Counted from the stretch's first letter, positions 34,922-44,658 are shown. The stretch is 64,000 nt of DNA from Christensenellaceae bacterium (GCA_031261085.1 JAISKB010000014.1:62001-126000), one strand, 5' to 3'. Made by a program: numbers and translations. The notes: generated from the sequence alone by a model not told the origin.

Positions 34922-36343
34922 TTAGGACCCCAGCGAGTTGGAATCGACCTTGGCAAAATATTCCCTTGTGAGTTTGATGACTATCGGGGAGAGCGCCAGC
35001 AGCGCAATCAGGTTTGGAATCGCCATGAGGCCGTTGAGCGTATCGGCAATATCCCAGGCCAGGTTCAGCTCCATCGTAGCGCCCACGAGCAGCATCGCGA
35101 TAAACAGCAGCTGATAGGGCTTGATGACCTTGGGCCCAAACAGGTATTCCGCGCAGCGCGTGCCATACAGACCCCAGCTGAGTATGGTGGAGCCCGCAAA
35201 CAGCGATATGCCTATGGCGACCACGATGCTGGCGCCATTGCCAAAGTAGGAGGCAAACGCGGCGGTGGTGAGCGCAACGCCAACGGGCGCGCCCTCCACA
35301 CCCCAGCTGGCGGCGCCGCTCATGAGTATAACCAGCGCGGTCATGGTGCAAATTACGGTGGTATCGGCAAATACTTCAAAAATGCCGAATAGGCCCTGTT
35401 GTACCGGGCCCTTGGTATCGGCCGCGGCGTGCGCGATGGGCGCGGAGCCCAGGCCGGCTTCGTTGGAAAACACGCCGCGCGCAACGCCCTTTGTCATGGC
35501 GGTGCTGATGCTGATGCCTATCGCGCCGCCCACGGCAGCCGTGGGGTTAAACGCGCCCCAAAAGATGTTCTTAAGCACGGGGCCGATGTTGCCGATGTGC
35601 GCGAAGATAACGATAAAGGAAGATATGATGTAAATAACCGCCATTATGGGGACCAGGCTCTCGGTCACTTGGCCGATGCGCTTGATGCCGCCCAGGTAGG
35701 TTAGCGCCACGATGATCGCCATCACGATGCCGGCAATCCACTTGACCGTATTATCGTTGGAAGCGCCGCCCGAAATCATGGTGGCCGCCTCCGAAACGGA
35801 GCTTGCGATGGAGTTCATTTGGGTCATGTTGCCAATGCCGAAGCAGGCGAGCGCGCCCAGCACCGCAAATGTGATGCCCAGCCACTTCCACTTGGCGCCC
35901 AAGCCGTTGGTAATATAATACATCGGGCCGCCCACCCAGTCGCCATGGGTGTTGCGTTCGCGGTATTTGATGGAAAGGGCGACCTCGGCATATTTGGTGA
36001 CCATGCCAAACAACGCCGCAACCTCCATCCAAAACACCGCGCCGGGGCCGCCAACCGCGATGGCGCCGGTTACGCCCACGATGTTGCCCGTGCCCACGGT
36101 AGCCGCGAGCGCCGTGGTAACGGCCTGTACCGGGGAAATGGCGCCGGGATCGGTTACCGCATGCTTTTGGAAGCATTTGCCCAGCGTGTTCTTCATGGCA
36201 TGGCCAAAGCGGCGGAATTGGATGAACCCAACCCGGGTGGAAAGATATATGCCGGTGCCCACGATTAAAATCAGCATCGGGGGGCCCCAAACGATGCCGT
36301 TGAGGGCGCTGTTGAACGAGCCGAGTTGTTCGATAAAATTCAC
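34922..36343 (-). CDS. Alanine/glycine:cation symporter (AlsT/AgcS family)
   Basis: 473 aa, about eleven membrane helices. Typical stretches are NGIVWGPPMLILIVGTGIYLS, AISPVQAVTTALAATVGTGNI, VFWMEVAALFGMVTKYAEV and VFSNEAGLGSAPIAHAAADT. It imports alanine or glycine with Na+ or H+. In a cell with a Grd-type reductase, supply of glycine-like substrates would be useful, but the gene is separated from that island by a long intergenic region and a plus-strand gene. Confidence 0.93.
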   Translation of the reverse strand: MNFIEQLGSFNSALNGIVWGPPMLILIVGTGIYLSTRVGFIQFRRFGHAMKNTLGKCFQKHAVTDPGAISPVQAVTTALAATVGTGNIVGVTGAIAVGGPGAVFWMEVAALFGMVTKYAEVALSIKYRERNTHGDWVGGPMYYITNGLGAKWKWLGITFAVLGALACFGIGNMTQMNSIASSVSEAATMISGGASNDNTVKWIAGIVMAIIVALTYLGGIKRIGQVTESLVPIMAVIYIISSFIVIFAHIGNIGPVLKNIFWGAFNPTAAVGGAIGISISTAMTKGVARGVFSNEAGLGSAPIAHAAADTKGPVQQGLFGIFEVFADTTVICTMTALVILMSGAASWGVEGAPVGVALTTAAFASYFGNGASIVVAIGISLFAGSTILSWGLYGTRCAEYLFGPKVIKPYQLLFIAMLLVGATMELNLAWDIADTLNGLMAIPNLIALLALSPIVIKLTREYFAKVDSNSLGS

Positions 36344-36916
36344 AATACATACCTCCCATTAAAGAATAATGCGTTCAAGCATCTGCAACGAGCTTTTCTT
36401 AACCCACCGGATGGCCTCATCGGCAACGGCAAACGCCGCGCCCAGAGGTTCGCTTGAAAAGAGGGAACGGATATACAGTTGCAAAAACTTAGGATGCGAA
36501 AACTTGGGATGGGCATCCGTGCGAAGTAGCGGGATAAGAAATGCCGCAGCAGGGAACACTATGTATATATTGTATGTACTTACTGTGAACGTTTCAAGAG
36601 AGGCGGCGCATTAAGGTGGCGTTTCTTAATTATTTTTACCAATTTCTTTATGTTATCTTAACGTAATTAAAATACGTTATGAATTTTAATATTTAAAAAT
36701 ATTCATTTTTTGCAAATAATTGCGAATATTTTCACTAAATTTGACGGAATCGATTGTTAAAAATTCTAAAAACAGCGAAAACACGCTGTATGCTGTAAAA
36801 CATCCATATATTTTGTTAACACGGCGCGATTTCGATGGTATACCGCGCGCCGCGCTGGACATACTAACGCATAAAGCCGAATGCTTCGGCAAAACGCAAG
36901 GAGGATAAACATAAGG
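36344..36916. other. 573-bp gene-free region between AlsT and the lipoprotein gene
   Basis: No convincing gene. The left half is moderately GC-rich and would be a long leader of the AlsT transcript on the minus strand. It contains a short direct repeat (AAAACTTAGGATGCG / AAAACTTGGGATGGG, 36484-36513). The right half is very AT-rich and holds TTGACG at 36741 and a small inverted repeat ACAGCG...CGCTGT (36770-36787) upstream of the lipoprotein. I looked for a glycine riboswitch and did not see its conserved words. Confidence 0.4.
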
Positions 36917-37378
36917 ATGAAGAGGAATATACTGATAGCATTGGCGCTTTTGCTGCTATTGCTTGCGGTAGGCTGCATGAAGAACAACACGCCCAAGCCC
37001 ACGCCCGCGCCCCCGGCGGCGATTGCCACGCCGGCTGTGCCGGCCAGCCCCGCGGCGCCCGATACCGGCGTTATCACGCCCCCGGGCACGGATGCGGGCA
37101 CGATTGCCGGGGAAAACGCCATTACCGGCTTTGCCGAGGGTGAAACCGTGAAGGAGACCGAGCTGAATGAAAAGGTGCGCACGGCGATTAAGCAGGCGTA
37201 CAAGGATGCAAAGATTAAAACCATCACCTTTGCGACCTATCTCAACGATCAGGTATACCATGTCGTATTGGATGGAACAACCGCCGGCAACACGGAGCAG
37301 TTTTATGTAAAAGCGGATGGCACCATCGTACCCTATGAGGCCAATACCGATGCGCCCAAGAGCGTGCAAGCGCCCTAA
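36917..37378 (+). CDS. Small lipoprotein of unknown function
   Basis: 153 aa. Signal peptide NILIALALLLLLLAVGC with the lipid Cys at ~20, then a ~45-residue Pro/Ala/Thr tether (PKPTPAPPAAIATPAVPASP), then a ~75-residue domain (ETVKETELNEKVRTAIKQAY to YVKADGTIVPYE) that resembles a PepSY-like two-strand/helix unit, though I cannot assign it. AAGGAGG precedes the ATG at 36917 at a slightly long distance. A terminator follows. Confidence 0.72.
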   Translation: MKRNILIALALLLLLLAVGCMKNNTPKPTPAPPAAIATPAVPASPAAPDTGVITPPGTDAGTIAGENAITGFAEGETVKETELNEKVRTAIKQAYKDAKIKTITFATYLNDQVYHVVLDGTTAGNTEQFYVKADGTIVPYEANTDAPKSVQAP

Positions 37379-37398
37379 GCGGCGAGGGCTTACAAGGA

Positions 37399-37425
37399 AA
37401 GCGCACCTGTTTGGGTGCGCTTTTT
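37399..37425 (+). terminator. Terminator after the lipoprotein gene
   Basis: AAGCGCACC and GGTGCGCTTT pair around TGTTTG... and are followed by a T run, 20 bases after the stop codon. Confidence 0.8.
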
Positions 37426-37464
37426 GCGTGGATGCCATATTTTATGCCGGGCAGAACGCCTGCC

Positions 37465-38256
37465 CTATGCCTGCAATGCCTGAAGCGCCGCTTCGACGGT
37501 CGCGTTTTCGTGAATCAGCTTGGCGATGGCCGCCGTATACTTGGCCGGGTTCGCATGGCCCCAAATATTGCGGCCCATGGCAATGCCCGCCGCGCCCGCA
37601 TCCAGCGCATCGCGTATTTCCTGCAGCAGCTGCTCCTCCGGCACCTTTTTGGCGCCGCCCAGTATGACGACGGGCGCATACACGCTTTCTACCAGCGTGC
37701 GCATGCTTTCGATGCTGCCTGTATATTCCGTTTTGATGATGTCCGCGCCCAGCTCCGCCGCCTGACGGCAGGCAAACATGATGTTTTCCGCCGTGCGCGC
37801 GTCCTCGCCGCCCTCAAAGCCGCGCGGGAGCGCTTCCGCCACAACGGGCAGGCCCCAGCGGTGCGCCAGCTGAATGTTGCGCGTTAGCGAGGCCAGCGTC
37901 TCGTTTTCGTACCGGGAGCCCGGGAAGCACATGGTGATGATGGAATCCGCCCCCATCGCCAAGGCCTGTTCCGGCGTGACGACCGTTTGCAGCGGCTTAT
38001 CGTGCGCGCCCAGCTTGGATACCCCGCCATCGATGCGCAGTATCACGCCCTTGCCCAAAAAACAGCCCGCGAACTTGTCGAGCATGCCTACCGTGGAAAG
38101 GAACGCGTCCGCTCCCGCCTCGGCGCATGCGCGTATCACCTTGCCCGGGTCCTTTAGCGCGGGCAGCACGTTGAAGTTCGCGCCATGATCCATTGCCAGT
38201 ATCAGCGCCTTGCCATCGGCTCTAAAAATATGATTTTTGCGGTGGACCGTACTCAT
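37465..38256 (-). CDS. Class I aldolase of the DeoC/DhnA (LsrF-like) family
   Basis: 263 aa TIM-barrel aldolase. ALILAMDHGANFNVLP is the N-terminal strand; the Schiff-base Lys lies in ELGADIIKTEYTG; phosphate binding is expected from VVILGGAKK and GAAGIAMGRNIWGHANP. Family members include archaeal-type fructose-bisphosphate aldolase, the LsrF thiolase and an amino-dideoxy-heptulosonate synthase, so the substrate is open. It is the last gene of the co-oriented run that includes the Grd-type genes. GGAGG lies 6 bases before the ATG. Confidence 0.82.
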   Translation of the reverse strand: MSTVHRKNHIFRADGKALILAMDHGANFNVLPALKDPGKVIRACAEAGADAFLSTVGMLDKFAGCFLGKGVILRIDGGVSKLGAHDKPLQTVVTPEQALAMGADSIITMCFPGSRYENETLASLTRNIQLAHRWGLPVVAEALPRGFEGGEDARTAENIMFACRQAAELGADIIKTEYTGSIESMRTLVESVYAPVVILGGAKKVPEEQLLQEIRDALDAGAAGIAMGRNIWGHANPAKYTAAIAKLIHENATVEAALQALQA

Positions 38257-38336
38257 TTATTCCTCCTAACACCGCCGCAGGAGCGCGCAGCGGCAAGCCG
38301 CCGCGGGCCGCCCAAGCGGGGTTTACTTTGCGCAAA

Positions 38337-39230
38337 TCAGGCGGTATACGCCTTTATGCTTTCTTCGAGCGTGGCGCGGGCTGCCTGTATATCCAGCTCC
38401 ACCTGCTTTTTTACCTCTTCGAGGCTGTTGAATTTGGCCACGCCGCGTATCTGCGTGTGCACGTTCATGCATATGTATTGGCCATAAATATCCTGTGAAA
38501 AGTCCAATATGTAGTTTTCGACCGTTAGATAATCGTAATTATCCACCGTAGGCCGCTTGCCGATATTCGCCATGCCCTTATAAACCTTGCCGTCACATTC
38601 GGTAATCGTACCATATACGCCATCGGGCGGGAGCTGCTTGTTGGGCGCAAAGCCGATATTGGCCGTGGGCATGCCCACCGTTCTGCCCAAGTGCTTGCCC
38701 TCCTCTACCCTGCCATATACAAAATAGGGGTGCCCCAGCAGCGCTTCGAGCGTTTTATAGTCGCTCGCGCAAAGCGCGTCCAGCGCGCGCGCCGTGGTTA
38801 TTTCAGCGCCGTCTTGCGTTGCCGTGCCGCAGGTAATCAACTCGTAGCCGCATACCCCGGCCAGCTCTTGGAGCACGCCAAGGTTGCTGTCGTTTTCGCC
38901 CACCACCACGGCCTTGGCGCCCAAGGCTTTGGCTGCAACCTCGCGCAATATATCCGCATAGGTTAGGCCGCAGGCTTTAAAGGAAACCAGCGCGAACAGC
39001 CCGCTGTTTGCCAGCAGCCGCCGCTTTTCGGCCTCTGTTGTAAGGCGCTTGGGGCCTTCGGCCGCCGCGTCGCCATCAAAGCTTAGCAGCACGGGCGCAA
39101 GCCCTTTGGCTTTGGCCGTTGCCAGCAAGCTATCCAGCACCGCGCGGTGCCCTTTATGCAGGCCGTCGAAGCTCCCCAGCGCAACGCAGGTATCGCGCAT
39201 CGCAAAGTCGTCATCGGTTATATGCTTCAT
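38337..39230 (-). CDS. RibF-like riboflavin kinase/FAD synthetase
   Basis: 297 aa. The N-terminal nucleotidyltransferase has VALGSFDGLHKGHRAVLDSLL (the HxGH-type motif). The C-terminal riboflavin kinase domain has GRTVGMPTANIGF, PPDGVYGTI and the catalytic region ENYILDFSQDIYGQ. Normally ribF sits with truB and rbfA; here it lies between an aldolase and a permease next to flavin- and NAD-dependent catabolic genes, so it may be a second copy serving their cofactor demand. Start at 39230 chosen over upstream ATGs; the ribosome site is weak. Confidence 0.83.
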   Translation of the reverse strand: MKHITDDDFAMRDTCVALGSFDGLHKGHRAVLDSLLATAKAKGLAPVLLSFDGDAAAEGPKRLTTEAEKRRLLANSGLFALVSFKACGLTYADILREVAAKALGAKAVVVGENDSNLGVLQELAGVCGYELITCGTATQDGAEITTARALDALCASDYKTLEALLGHPYFVYGRVEEGKHLGRTVGMPTANIGFAPNKQLPPDGVYGTITECDGKVYKGMANIGKRPTVDNYDYLTVENYILDFSQDIYGQYICMNVHTQIRGVAKFNSLEEVKKQVELDIQAARATLEESIKAYTA

Positions 39231-39305
39231 TTTGCTTTCGACCTTTCGCATATAAGTTGCACCGCCGTGGGGTTTACCCACGGCGGCGCGATATAAGGGG
39301 GTATG

Positions 39306-40706
39306 TTATGCCTTGTTGGAGCGGGTGCCTAAGAAGTAGATCGCCTGACCTACCGCAAAGTAGCCTACCGTCGCCACGATCAGCGAGATGATGTTGTAGG
39401 TGCCGCCCTGGATATCGCTGTAGATACCAACGCCATAGCATATCGTCAGCACCACCAAAACGAGTATGGGTAATATGTTGCCGCCGGGCGCCTTAAATAC
39501 GCTGGGAGGGTTCTTTTTACGGGCGGCCAGCACCGTGATGGATAGTATTACCACCACCAGCACGTTGTTTAAAGCGCCAAAGTTGATGATGAAGTTGGTA
39601 AGGCTGGGGAATATTACCAGTATTATGGATATAACCGTTATCACGATTGTGGAGAATACCGGCACGCCAGTCTTTTCGTCGTTTTTGGCAAAGGCCTTGG
39701 GCAGCACGCCGGATAGCGCCGCCGCCTGCAGGGTACGGGCAGCCAATATAACCAGCACCAGCGCCGTGGTCATAAGGGCGAGCACCGCCGCCAACGCTAC
39801 CAGGCCGGGCAGCCAGGTGATGTGGCCCAACGCCAGCCAGGCCGCGCCAAACTGCGGCGTGTAGTTCATGTGCGACGCGTTGAGCGCATCCGCGGAGATA
39901 AGGCCGATGGTACCAATCATCACCAGCACATACAGCACAACGGTTATGCCCATGGCCAGGCTCATCGCTTTGGGTACGGTTTTGTTGGGGTTGCGAATTT
40001 CGCCCACCATGAACGCGGCGGCTACGATGGAGCCATATGCGAGCATGGCCACCGGTATTGCGGCGAAGAAGCCCGTCCCGCCTTGTGTACCTCCAAAGAA
40101 CGGCTTGAAGTTAGCGGGGGTAAAAGCGACCACGCCCTCCGGCGTTTTTGCCGCAAAGGCAATGATTACGAAGGCTACCATGGTTATGGACAACAGCACC
40201 GTCATAATGGTGTTGGCTTTGCCGGTCACGCCTATCTGCACTACGTTGAGAACGCCCGCTATCACAACCGCGGCGACAGCAATGATGATTCCATATTGAG
40301 GCTGTATCGACATGAATGGATCGCCCGGTATCTGCAGGGCGGGTATGGCTATGCCGATGTACGTCGCAATATAGCTGCAGGAGAATACCAAACCGCCCAC
40401 GCAGCTAAACAGGTACGTCCAGCCGGAAATCCAGCCCCAATAGCGGTTATCCTTCCCTTCGGTGCCAAACGCTTTGGCCGGGAACATGAATACCCCGCCG
40501 GAATTGGGATAGATGGAGCACAGCTCGGCGCAGATTATGCCATACGCAAGCAAAACCAAGCCGGCGACCACCCAGGAAAGGATTGCGGCAGGGCCCGCGG
40601 TGCCGATTGTAACGCCCGACAGTGAGAAGATTGCGCTGCCGATCATACCGCCGACGAGAATCGTCGTAGTATCCAGCAAACCGATTTTACCATCCTTTTT
40701 TTCCAT
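39306..40706 (-). CDS. APC family amino acid permease
   Basis: 466 aa, twelve predicted helices. The start MEKKDGKIGLLDTTTILVGG and the unwound helix GGMIGSAIFSLSG identify the amino acid/polyamine/organocation family; SIYPNSGGVFMFPAKAFG is the second conserved stretch. The ATG at 40706 follows GGGAGG by 9 bases. Lying just downstream of the Grd/alcohol dehydrogenase genes on the same strand, it is the best candidate in the window for uptake of the compound metabolised by the island. Confidence 0.9.
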   Translation of the reverse strand: MEKKDGKIGLLDTTTILVGGMIGSAIFSLSGVTIGTAGPAAILSWVVAGLVLLAYGIICAELCSIYPNSGGVFMFPAKAFGTEGKDNRYWGWISGWTYLFSCVGGLVFSCSYIATYIGIAIPALQIPGDPFMSIQPQYGIIIAVAAVVIAGVLNVVQIGVTGKANTIMTVLLSITMVAFVIIAFAAKTPEGVVAFTPANFKPFFGGTQGGTGFFAAIPVAMLAYGSIVAAAFMVGEIRNPNKTVPKAMSLAMGITVVLYVLVMIGTIGLISADALNASHMNYTPQFGAAWLALGHITWLPGLVALAAVLALMTTALVLVILAARTLQAAALSGVLPKAFAKNDEKTGVPVFSTIVITVISIILVIFPSLTNFIINFGALNNVLVVVILSITVLAARKKNPPSVFKAPGGNILPILVLVVLTICYGVGIYSDIQGGTYNIISLIVATVGYFAVGQAIYFLGTRSNKA

Positions 40707-40895
40707 GAAATCTTCCTCCCTCATTGTTGTTGATCTTATCCGCCCTCCCGCCCGCATTGCGGGCGAAAAACCGGAGTGTCACTTGGGTGCCTTAAGTATG
40801 AATCCGTTGTGTGTGAGCGGTTTGTTCACCCCCCTTACTCGGTTTTGCTATAAAACAGCCGGCTTAAACGTTAAAATGCTGCGCAGGCTGTGCGG

Positions 40896-41927
40896 CTACA
40901 TAGTTACCAAAACGCGGTAGGTATGCGGGTCTATCGCGCGCTCAAACGCTTCGGTGAGCTGCGCAAACGGTTTTCGTTCCGAAATCAGCGGCGTTGGGTC
41001 TATCAGGCCGCTGGACAGCAGCCGCGTGGATATTTGAAAATCGCGCACGAGCGGGTTTACGGAGCCCGTGATGATCATCTCGGAATAATGCACCTGGTTT
41101 ACATCCAGCTCGATGGGGTTTTTGGGGTGGAAGGACGAATACAGCACCACCCGGCCCAGCTTATCCGTCATGGCGATGGCCTGCGCCGCCAGCTGCGGCA
41201 GCGCCGCCGTGCAAAACGCCACGCTTACGCCCCGCCCCTCGGTTAAAGCCTTTACCTCCGCCACGGCATCCACCCTGGAGGAATCCACCAGCACGTCGGC
41301 GCCCATTTTGCGGGCTGTCTCCAGCCGGGCGGCATCCACCTCGCAGGCTATTACGCGCGCGCCACGCAGCTTGGCCAGCCGTATGTGCAGCGCCCCCATA
41401 ATGCCCGCGCCGATTACCGCAACATCCTCCCCCAGGCCAATATTCCCGCGGCCTATGCTGTGCACGCAGCAAGCCAGCGGCTCGGCCAACGCCGCGTGGC
41501 CCAGGTCTATCCCCCCCGCCATTTTATACAGCGCGGTCGAATCCATCAGCATATATTCCGCCAGCCCGCCCGGGCCATTAAGCCCCTCGTGCGTAGAGGC
41601 TTTAAACGAGATAACGCACTGGTTTTCGAGCCCGCTGCGGCAATAATAGCACTCGCCGCAGCTCGTGAGCAGGCGCGCCGTCACGTTATCCCCCGGCTTT
41701 AGCGTTTTTACGCCTTCGCCCACCTCGGCCACCACGCCGGATACCTCGTGCCCGCCCGCAAACGGATAATACTTCATTGCGCCTAAGTACACGCGCTGCT
41801 CCAGCGTGCAAATCGCGCAGCTGTGCACCTTTACCAACGCCTGCCCTGGGCCGGGGCGCCGCAAGGGCAGCTCCCGTATTTCCAGCGTTTGTTCCCCGGT
41901 TAGAACACCTGCTTTGTATGTTTCCAT
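40896..41927 (-). CDS. Zinc-dependent alcohol/polyol dehydrogenase (MDR family)
   Basis: 343 aa. Catalytic zinc ligands are in SCAICTLEQR and FAGGHEVSGVV; the structural zinc loop is SCGECYYCRSGLENQC (four Cys); the NAD-binding motif is VAVIGAGIMGALHI, followed by an acidic residue (ACEVDAARLE), which favours NAD. Close to sorbitol/threonine dehydrogenases; substrate unknown. A 178-base gap upstream may hold a separate promoter. Confidence 0.88.
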   Translation of the reverse strand: METYKAGVLTGEQTLEIRELPLRRPGPGQALVKVHSCAICTLEQRVYLGAMKYYPFAGGHEVSGVVAEVGEGVKTLKPGDNVTARLLTSCGECYYCRSGLENQCVISFKASTHEGLNGPGGLAEYMLMDSTALYKMAGGIDLGHAALAEPLACCVHSIGRGNIGLGEDVAVIGAGIMGALHIRLAKLRGARVIACEVDAARLETARKMGADVLVDSSRVDAVAEVKALTEGRGVSVAFCTAALPQLAAQAIAMTDKLGRVVLYSSFHPKNPIELDVNQVHYSEMIITGSVNPLVRDFQISTRLLSSGLIDPTPLISERKPFAQLTEAFERAIDPHTYRVLVTM

Positions 41928-42058
41928 CCTGTTGTGCTCCTTCTTTATGCGGCCATATAATAAGATTATGCGGTTGGATGCCTTTGCCGTACTTGAGCGA
42001 GTTGAAACGATATACTGGATTTATATGCTTTAAATTATGCTTTGCTTTATATAATCAT

Positions 42059-42081
42059 TCTTGGGGCACAAGCGCCCCAAC
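42059..42081 (-). terminator. Possible terminator after the iron-dependent dehydrogenase gene
   Basis: TTGGGGC and GCCCCAA pair around a short loop 25 bases after the stop codon; the T run is weak, so read-through is likely. Confidence 0.4.
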
Positions 42082-42105
42082 GCTTTGCGAAAAACAGGCC
42101 GCGCG

Positions 42106-43281
42106 CTAAGCCTTTGCGGGCGCCGCGGGCCGCTCGCCATAGTAGGCGGCGCGCAAAATTTCGGCCGCCTCCACCTGCGTGGGCTGCCGCGGTGAAAGCC
42201 GCGCCGCCATAGAGGTATCCACCACGGCGGCAAACGCCGCAAGCCTATCCATAAACGCGGCTTCATCTACGCCCAGCTCCTTAAAGCTGTGCGCTACCCC
42301 CACCTTGGTTTGGAACGCCCATAGATAGTCGACCAGCTGCGCGCACCGCTGTGCCTCGCTGCCCGCAAACCCCAGCCTGCCCGCCATTTGCGCATATACG
42401 GGGTGCGGCGAATGGAACGCCGTGGTATAGGGCAGCAGCAGCCCGCACACCAGCCCATGCGGCAAGCCGAAGTAGGGGCCGGGCTGATCGAGCGCATGCA
42501 CCAGGCCGGCGCTGCAGTTGTTGATGGCCACCCCCGCCATGGTAGCGGCATAGTGGCATTGCTCGCGCGCATACGCCTTGCGCCCCTCGCCCTCGTTTAC
42601 CGAAAGCGGCAGGTTCTCGAGCAGGTCGAGCGTCGCGCCCAGCGCGATGGAGATAACCAGCGGGGAGGCCGCTTTGCACACGGCGGCTTCCATCGCGTGC
42701 GAAAGCGCGTCCATGCCCGTGTGCGCCGCCACCAGCCCCGGCAGCGTATCGGTAAAATTTGGGTCGAGTATCGCGTACTTGGGCACGATTTCAAACCCCA
42801 GCATCAGCTGCTTTTCCTGCGTCTGCGTGTTGGTAAACACCGCGCAGCATGTCGTTTCGGAGCCCGTGCCGCTCGTGGTGGGCACCGCCGCTATATCGGC
42901 CTTGCCCGCAGGCGCGGGCAGCTGAAATGGTTTGAACGCATCCGCAAGGTCAAGCTGTGGGTGCTCATAAAGCAGCCACACCGCCTTGGTTACATCCATA
43001 ACCGAGCCGCCGCCTATCGCCACAAACAGCTCCGGCGCAAAATCGCCCAGCGCGTTTACGGCGGTGCGGATATCATCCAGCGTTGGTTCGCCCAATATAT
43101 CCGCGATGAAGCGCACATCGCCGCCCAATAGCGCGCATAAATCGGCACGCGCCCGCTCGTTAAAAACGCGGCTGTCGTACAGCACGGCGACGCGTTGCTT
43201 TTGCAGCGTTTTTAAAAACGCGATGGAACCGCGCCCGCAAACCAATTGACCCATCTGCAATGCAGGGAAGCTCTTTTCCAT
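42106..43281 (-). CDS. Iron-containing alcohol dehydrogenase
   Basis: 391 aa. The NAD-binding stretch AIGGGSVMDVTKAVWLL, PTTSGTGSETT and the metal-binding His residues in GMDALSHAMEA and ALDQPGPYFGLPHGLVCG are all present. Family members reduce aldehydes or oxidise alcohols and diols using Fe2+ or Zn2+. It follows the GrdE-type gene by 50 bases, and an aldehyde dehydrogenase lies on the other side of the Grd pair, so aldehyde or alcohol turnover probably accompanies the reductase. Confidence 0.9.
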   Translation of the reverse strand: MEKSFPALQMGQLVCGRGSIAFLKTLQKQRVAVLYDSRVFNERARADLCALLGGDVRFIADILGEPTLDDIRTAVNALGDFAPELFVAIGGGSVMDVTKAVWLLYEHPQLDLADAFKPFQLPAPAGKADIAAVPTTSGTGSETTCCAVFTNTQTQEKQLMLGFEIVPKYAILDPNFTDTLPGLVAAHTGMDALSHAMEAAVCKAASPLVISIALGATLDLLENLPLSVNEGEGRKAYAREQCHYAATMAGVAINNCSAGLVHALDQPGPYFGLPHGLVCGLLLPYTTAFHSPHPVYAQMAGRLGFAGSEAQRCAQLVDYLWAFQTKVGVAHSFKELGVDEAAFMDRLAAFAAVVDTSMAARLSPRQPTQVEAAEILRAAYYGERPAAPAKA

Positions 43282-43331
43282 TTGCGCCCTTTCCGCCCGT
43301 TAAAAATGGGCATGGCGAACCAACGCACGCA

Positions 43332-44657
43332 TCAATATGCGTGCGCGGTAATACGGCTATAACCGGATTGGTTACCACCCATATACATATGTACGTTGGT
43401 CTCAAAATCGATCGCCTCGCGCGCATCCGGGAACAGGCCGCCGCGCTCCTTCTCCAGCCGCAGCACCGGCCCGCCGTAAGCTACGTCCACCGCTTCTAGG
43501 TGCACCACACGCTCCCAGCTGCCCGTGCTCACAACGGCGTCGGCTTCCGGCACATCATCCACCAGCAGCTGGCCCTCGGTGCCATCCTTGCCGCCAAACT
43601 CGAAGGTGAGCAGCGCGCTCGAAATCCCGCGGCGCTCGGCATTTTGCACCACAAGCATGCCGTCTATGGCCGCGTTGCCGCCGCCTTCCCACTGCATAAT
43701 CAGCCCCTGGCAGTCAAGCTGCGCGGCTATTTTGGCAATGAGCTGGCCGCACCTATCCTTATGCCAGTTGCTGGGCTGGTGGCTGCGGGCAAAAATGACG
43801 CCCTTGAAGTTTAGGTCCACGCCATGCCGGCGGTACAGCTCCAATATGTTGGGGCCGTTCGCGTGTATATAAGAGGGGATTTTGTATGTGGGCCACACAT
43901 AGTTGCCGCCTACCACAGCCCCGTCCAGCATCTCGTTGGGCTCGAGCAGCGTGGGCACGATATCGTAGATGGGCAGGCCATACAGCAGCGTGTTCGCGTA
44001 TACGCCCTGATTTTGGCACATCCACACCAGCGCCACATTGGGCAGCCCTTCTACCGGCGTGTTGTCAAACACCTCTTCGCGCGCGGGCTCCTGCTCGGCC
44101 GTGAGCTTGGCAAGGTGCTGCGCGATTGCCATTGCGGATTTGCGGATGTCGTTATCGTATTCTTCAGAGGATTTATCGGCCATAACCTCAAAATTGCAGA
44201 TGAGGTTAATCGTATCCGCAAAGGGCGTATAATGCTTGTAGAACCCCTTCGTTTGTATGATGGCCTCGCGCGGGTACAGCAAGCCGCTCGATGCGTTGGA
44301 TTCATCCCACGGCAGCGCCGCGCATTCCATCACCGCAAAGCCTTCGAGCAGGTTGGTAACGCCGTTGCCCGCCGTGTGCGGGTGGTTCAATATGCCGGGG
44401 TATTCCTTGCCGCCCCAGTCCTGCGGGGCCTCCGCCTTGTACATGGGCTGTATGGTATCGAGCACATGTATAATGCGGGCGTTTTCGTTTGGGCGGCATA
44501 CCTCAAACCATAGCTTTTCGATGTTTTTGCCATAGGGCTTCGCCACCTCTTTTAGCTCATCGTAATTCACGGTGAGTACGCCGGCCTCGTAGGCGCACGC
44601 GGCGCCCTCTTTTAATTCGGTCACAGGATAATACCTGCGCGTTAAACGCATTGCCAT
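43332..44657 (-). CDS. GrdE/GrdG/GrdI-type proprotein, substrate-specific component B of a glycine-reductase-type system
   Basis: 441 aa. In glycine, sarcosine and betaine reductases this proprotein is cut into two subunits at a Cys that becomes a pyruvoyl group and binds the amine. The start MRLTRRYYPVTEL..., LDTIQPMYKAEA, GILNHPHTAGNG and LLEGFAVMECAAL follow the family's N-terminal half. A candidate processing Cys lies in LVWMCQNQGVYAN, and the later GVIFARSHQPSNWHKDRCGQL and LTFEFGGKDGTEG belong to the alpha part. I choose the ATG at 44657, 9 bases after AGGAGG; this leaves one base after the grdB stop. Which of the three substrates, or a new one, cannot be told. Confidence 0.85.
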   Translation of the reverse strand: MAMRLTRRYYPVTELKEGAACAYEAGVLTVNYDELKEVAKPYGKNIEKLWFEVCRPNENARIIHVLDTIQPMYKAEAPQDWGGKEYPGILNHPHTAGNGVTNLLEGFAVMECAALPWDESNASSGLLYPREAIIQTKGFYKHYTPFADTINLICNFEVMADKSSEEYDNDIRKSAMAIAQHLAKLTAEQEPAREEVFDNTPVEGLPNVALVWMCQNQGVYANTLLYGLPIYDIVPTLLEPNEMLDGAVVGGNYVWPTYKIPSYIHANGPNILELYRRHGVDLNFKGVIFARSHQPSNWHKDRCGQLIAKIAAQLDCQGLIMQWEGGGNAAIDGMLVVQNAERRGISSALLTFEFGGKDGTEGQLLVDDVPEADAVVSTGSWERVVHLEAVDVAYGGPVLRLEKERGGLFPDAREAIDFETNVHMYMGGNQSGYSRITAHAY

Positions 44658-44658
44658 A

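Noticed and set aside
36359..36559. 66-codon reading frame on the minus strand upstream of AlsT
   Set aside because: It needs a GTG start without any ribosome site, has no recognisable domain, and lies in what looks like the symporter leader.
36344..36620. Glycine riboswitch before the AlsT symporter
   Set aside because: The conserved words of the glycine aptamer were not found on the transcribed strand, so no call is made despite the suggestive gene.
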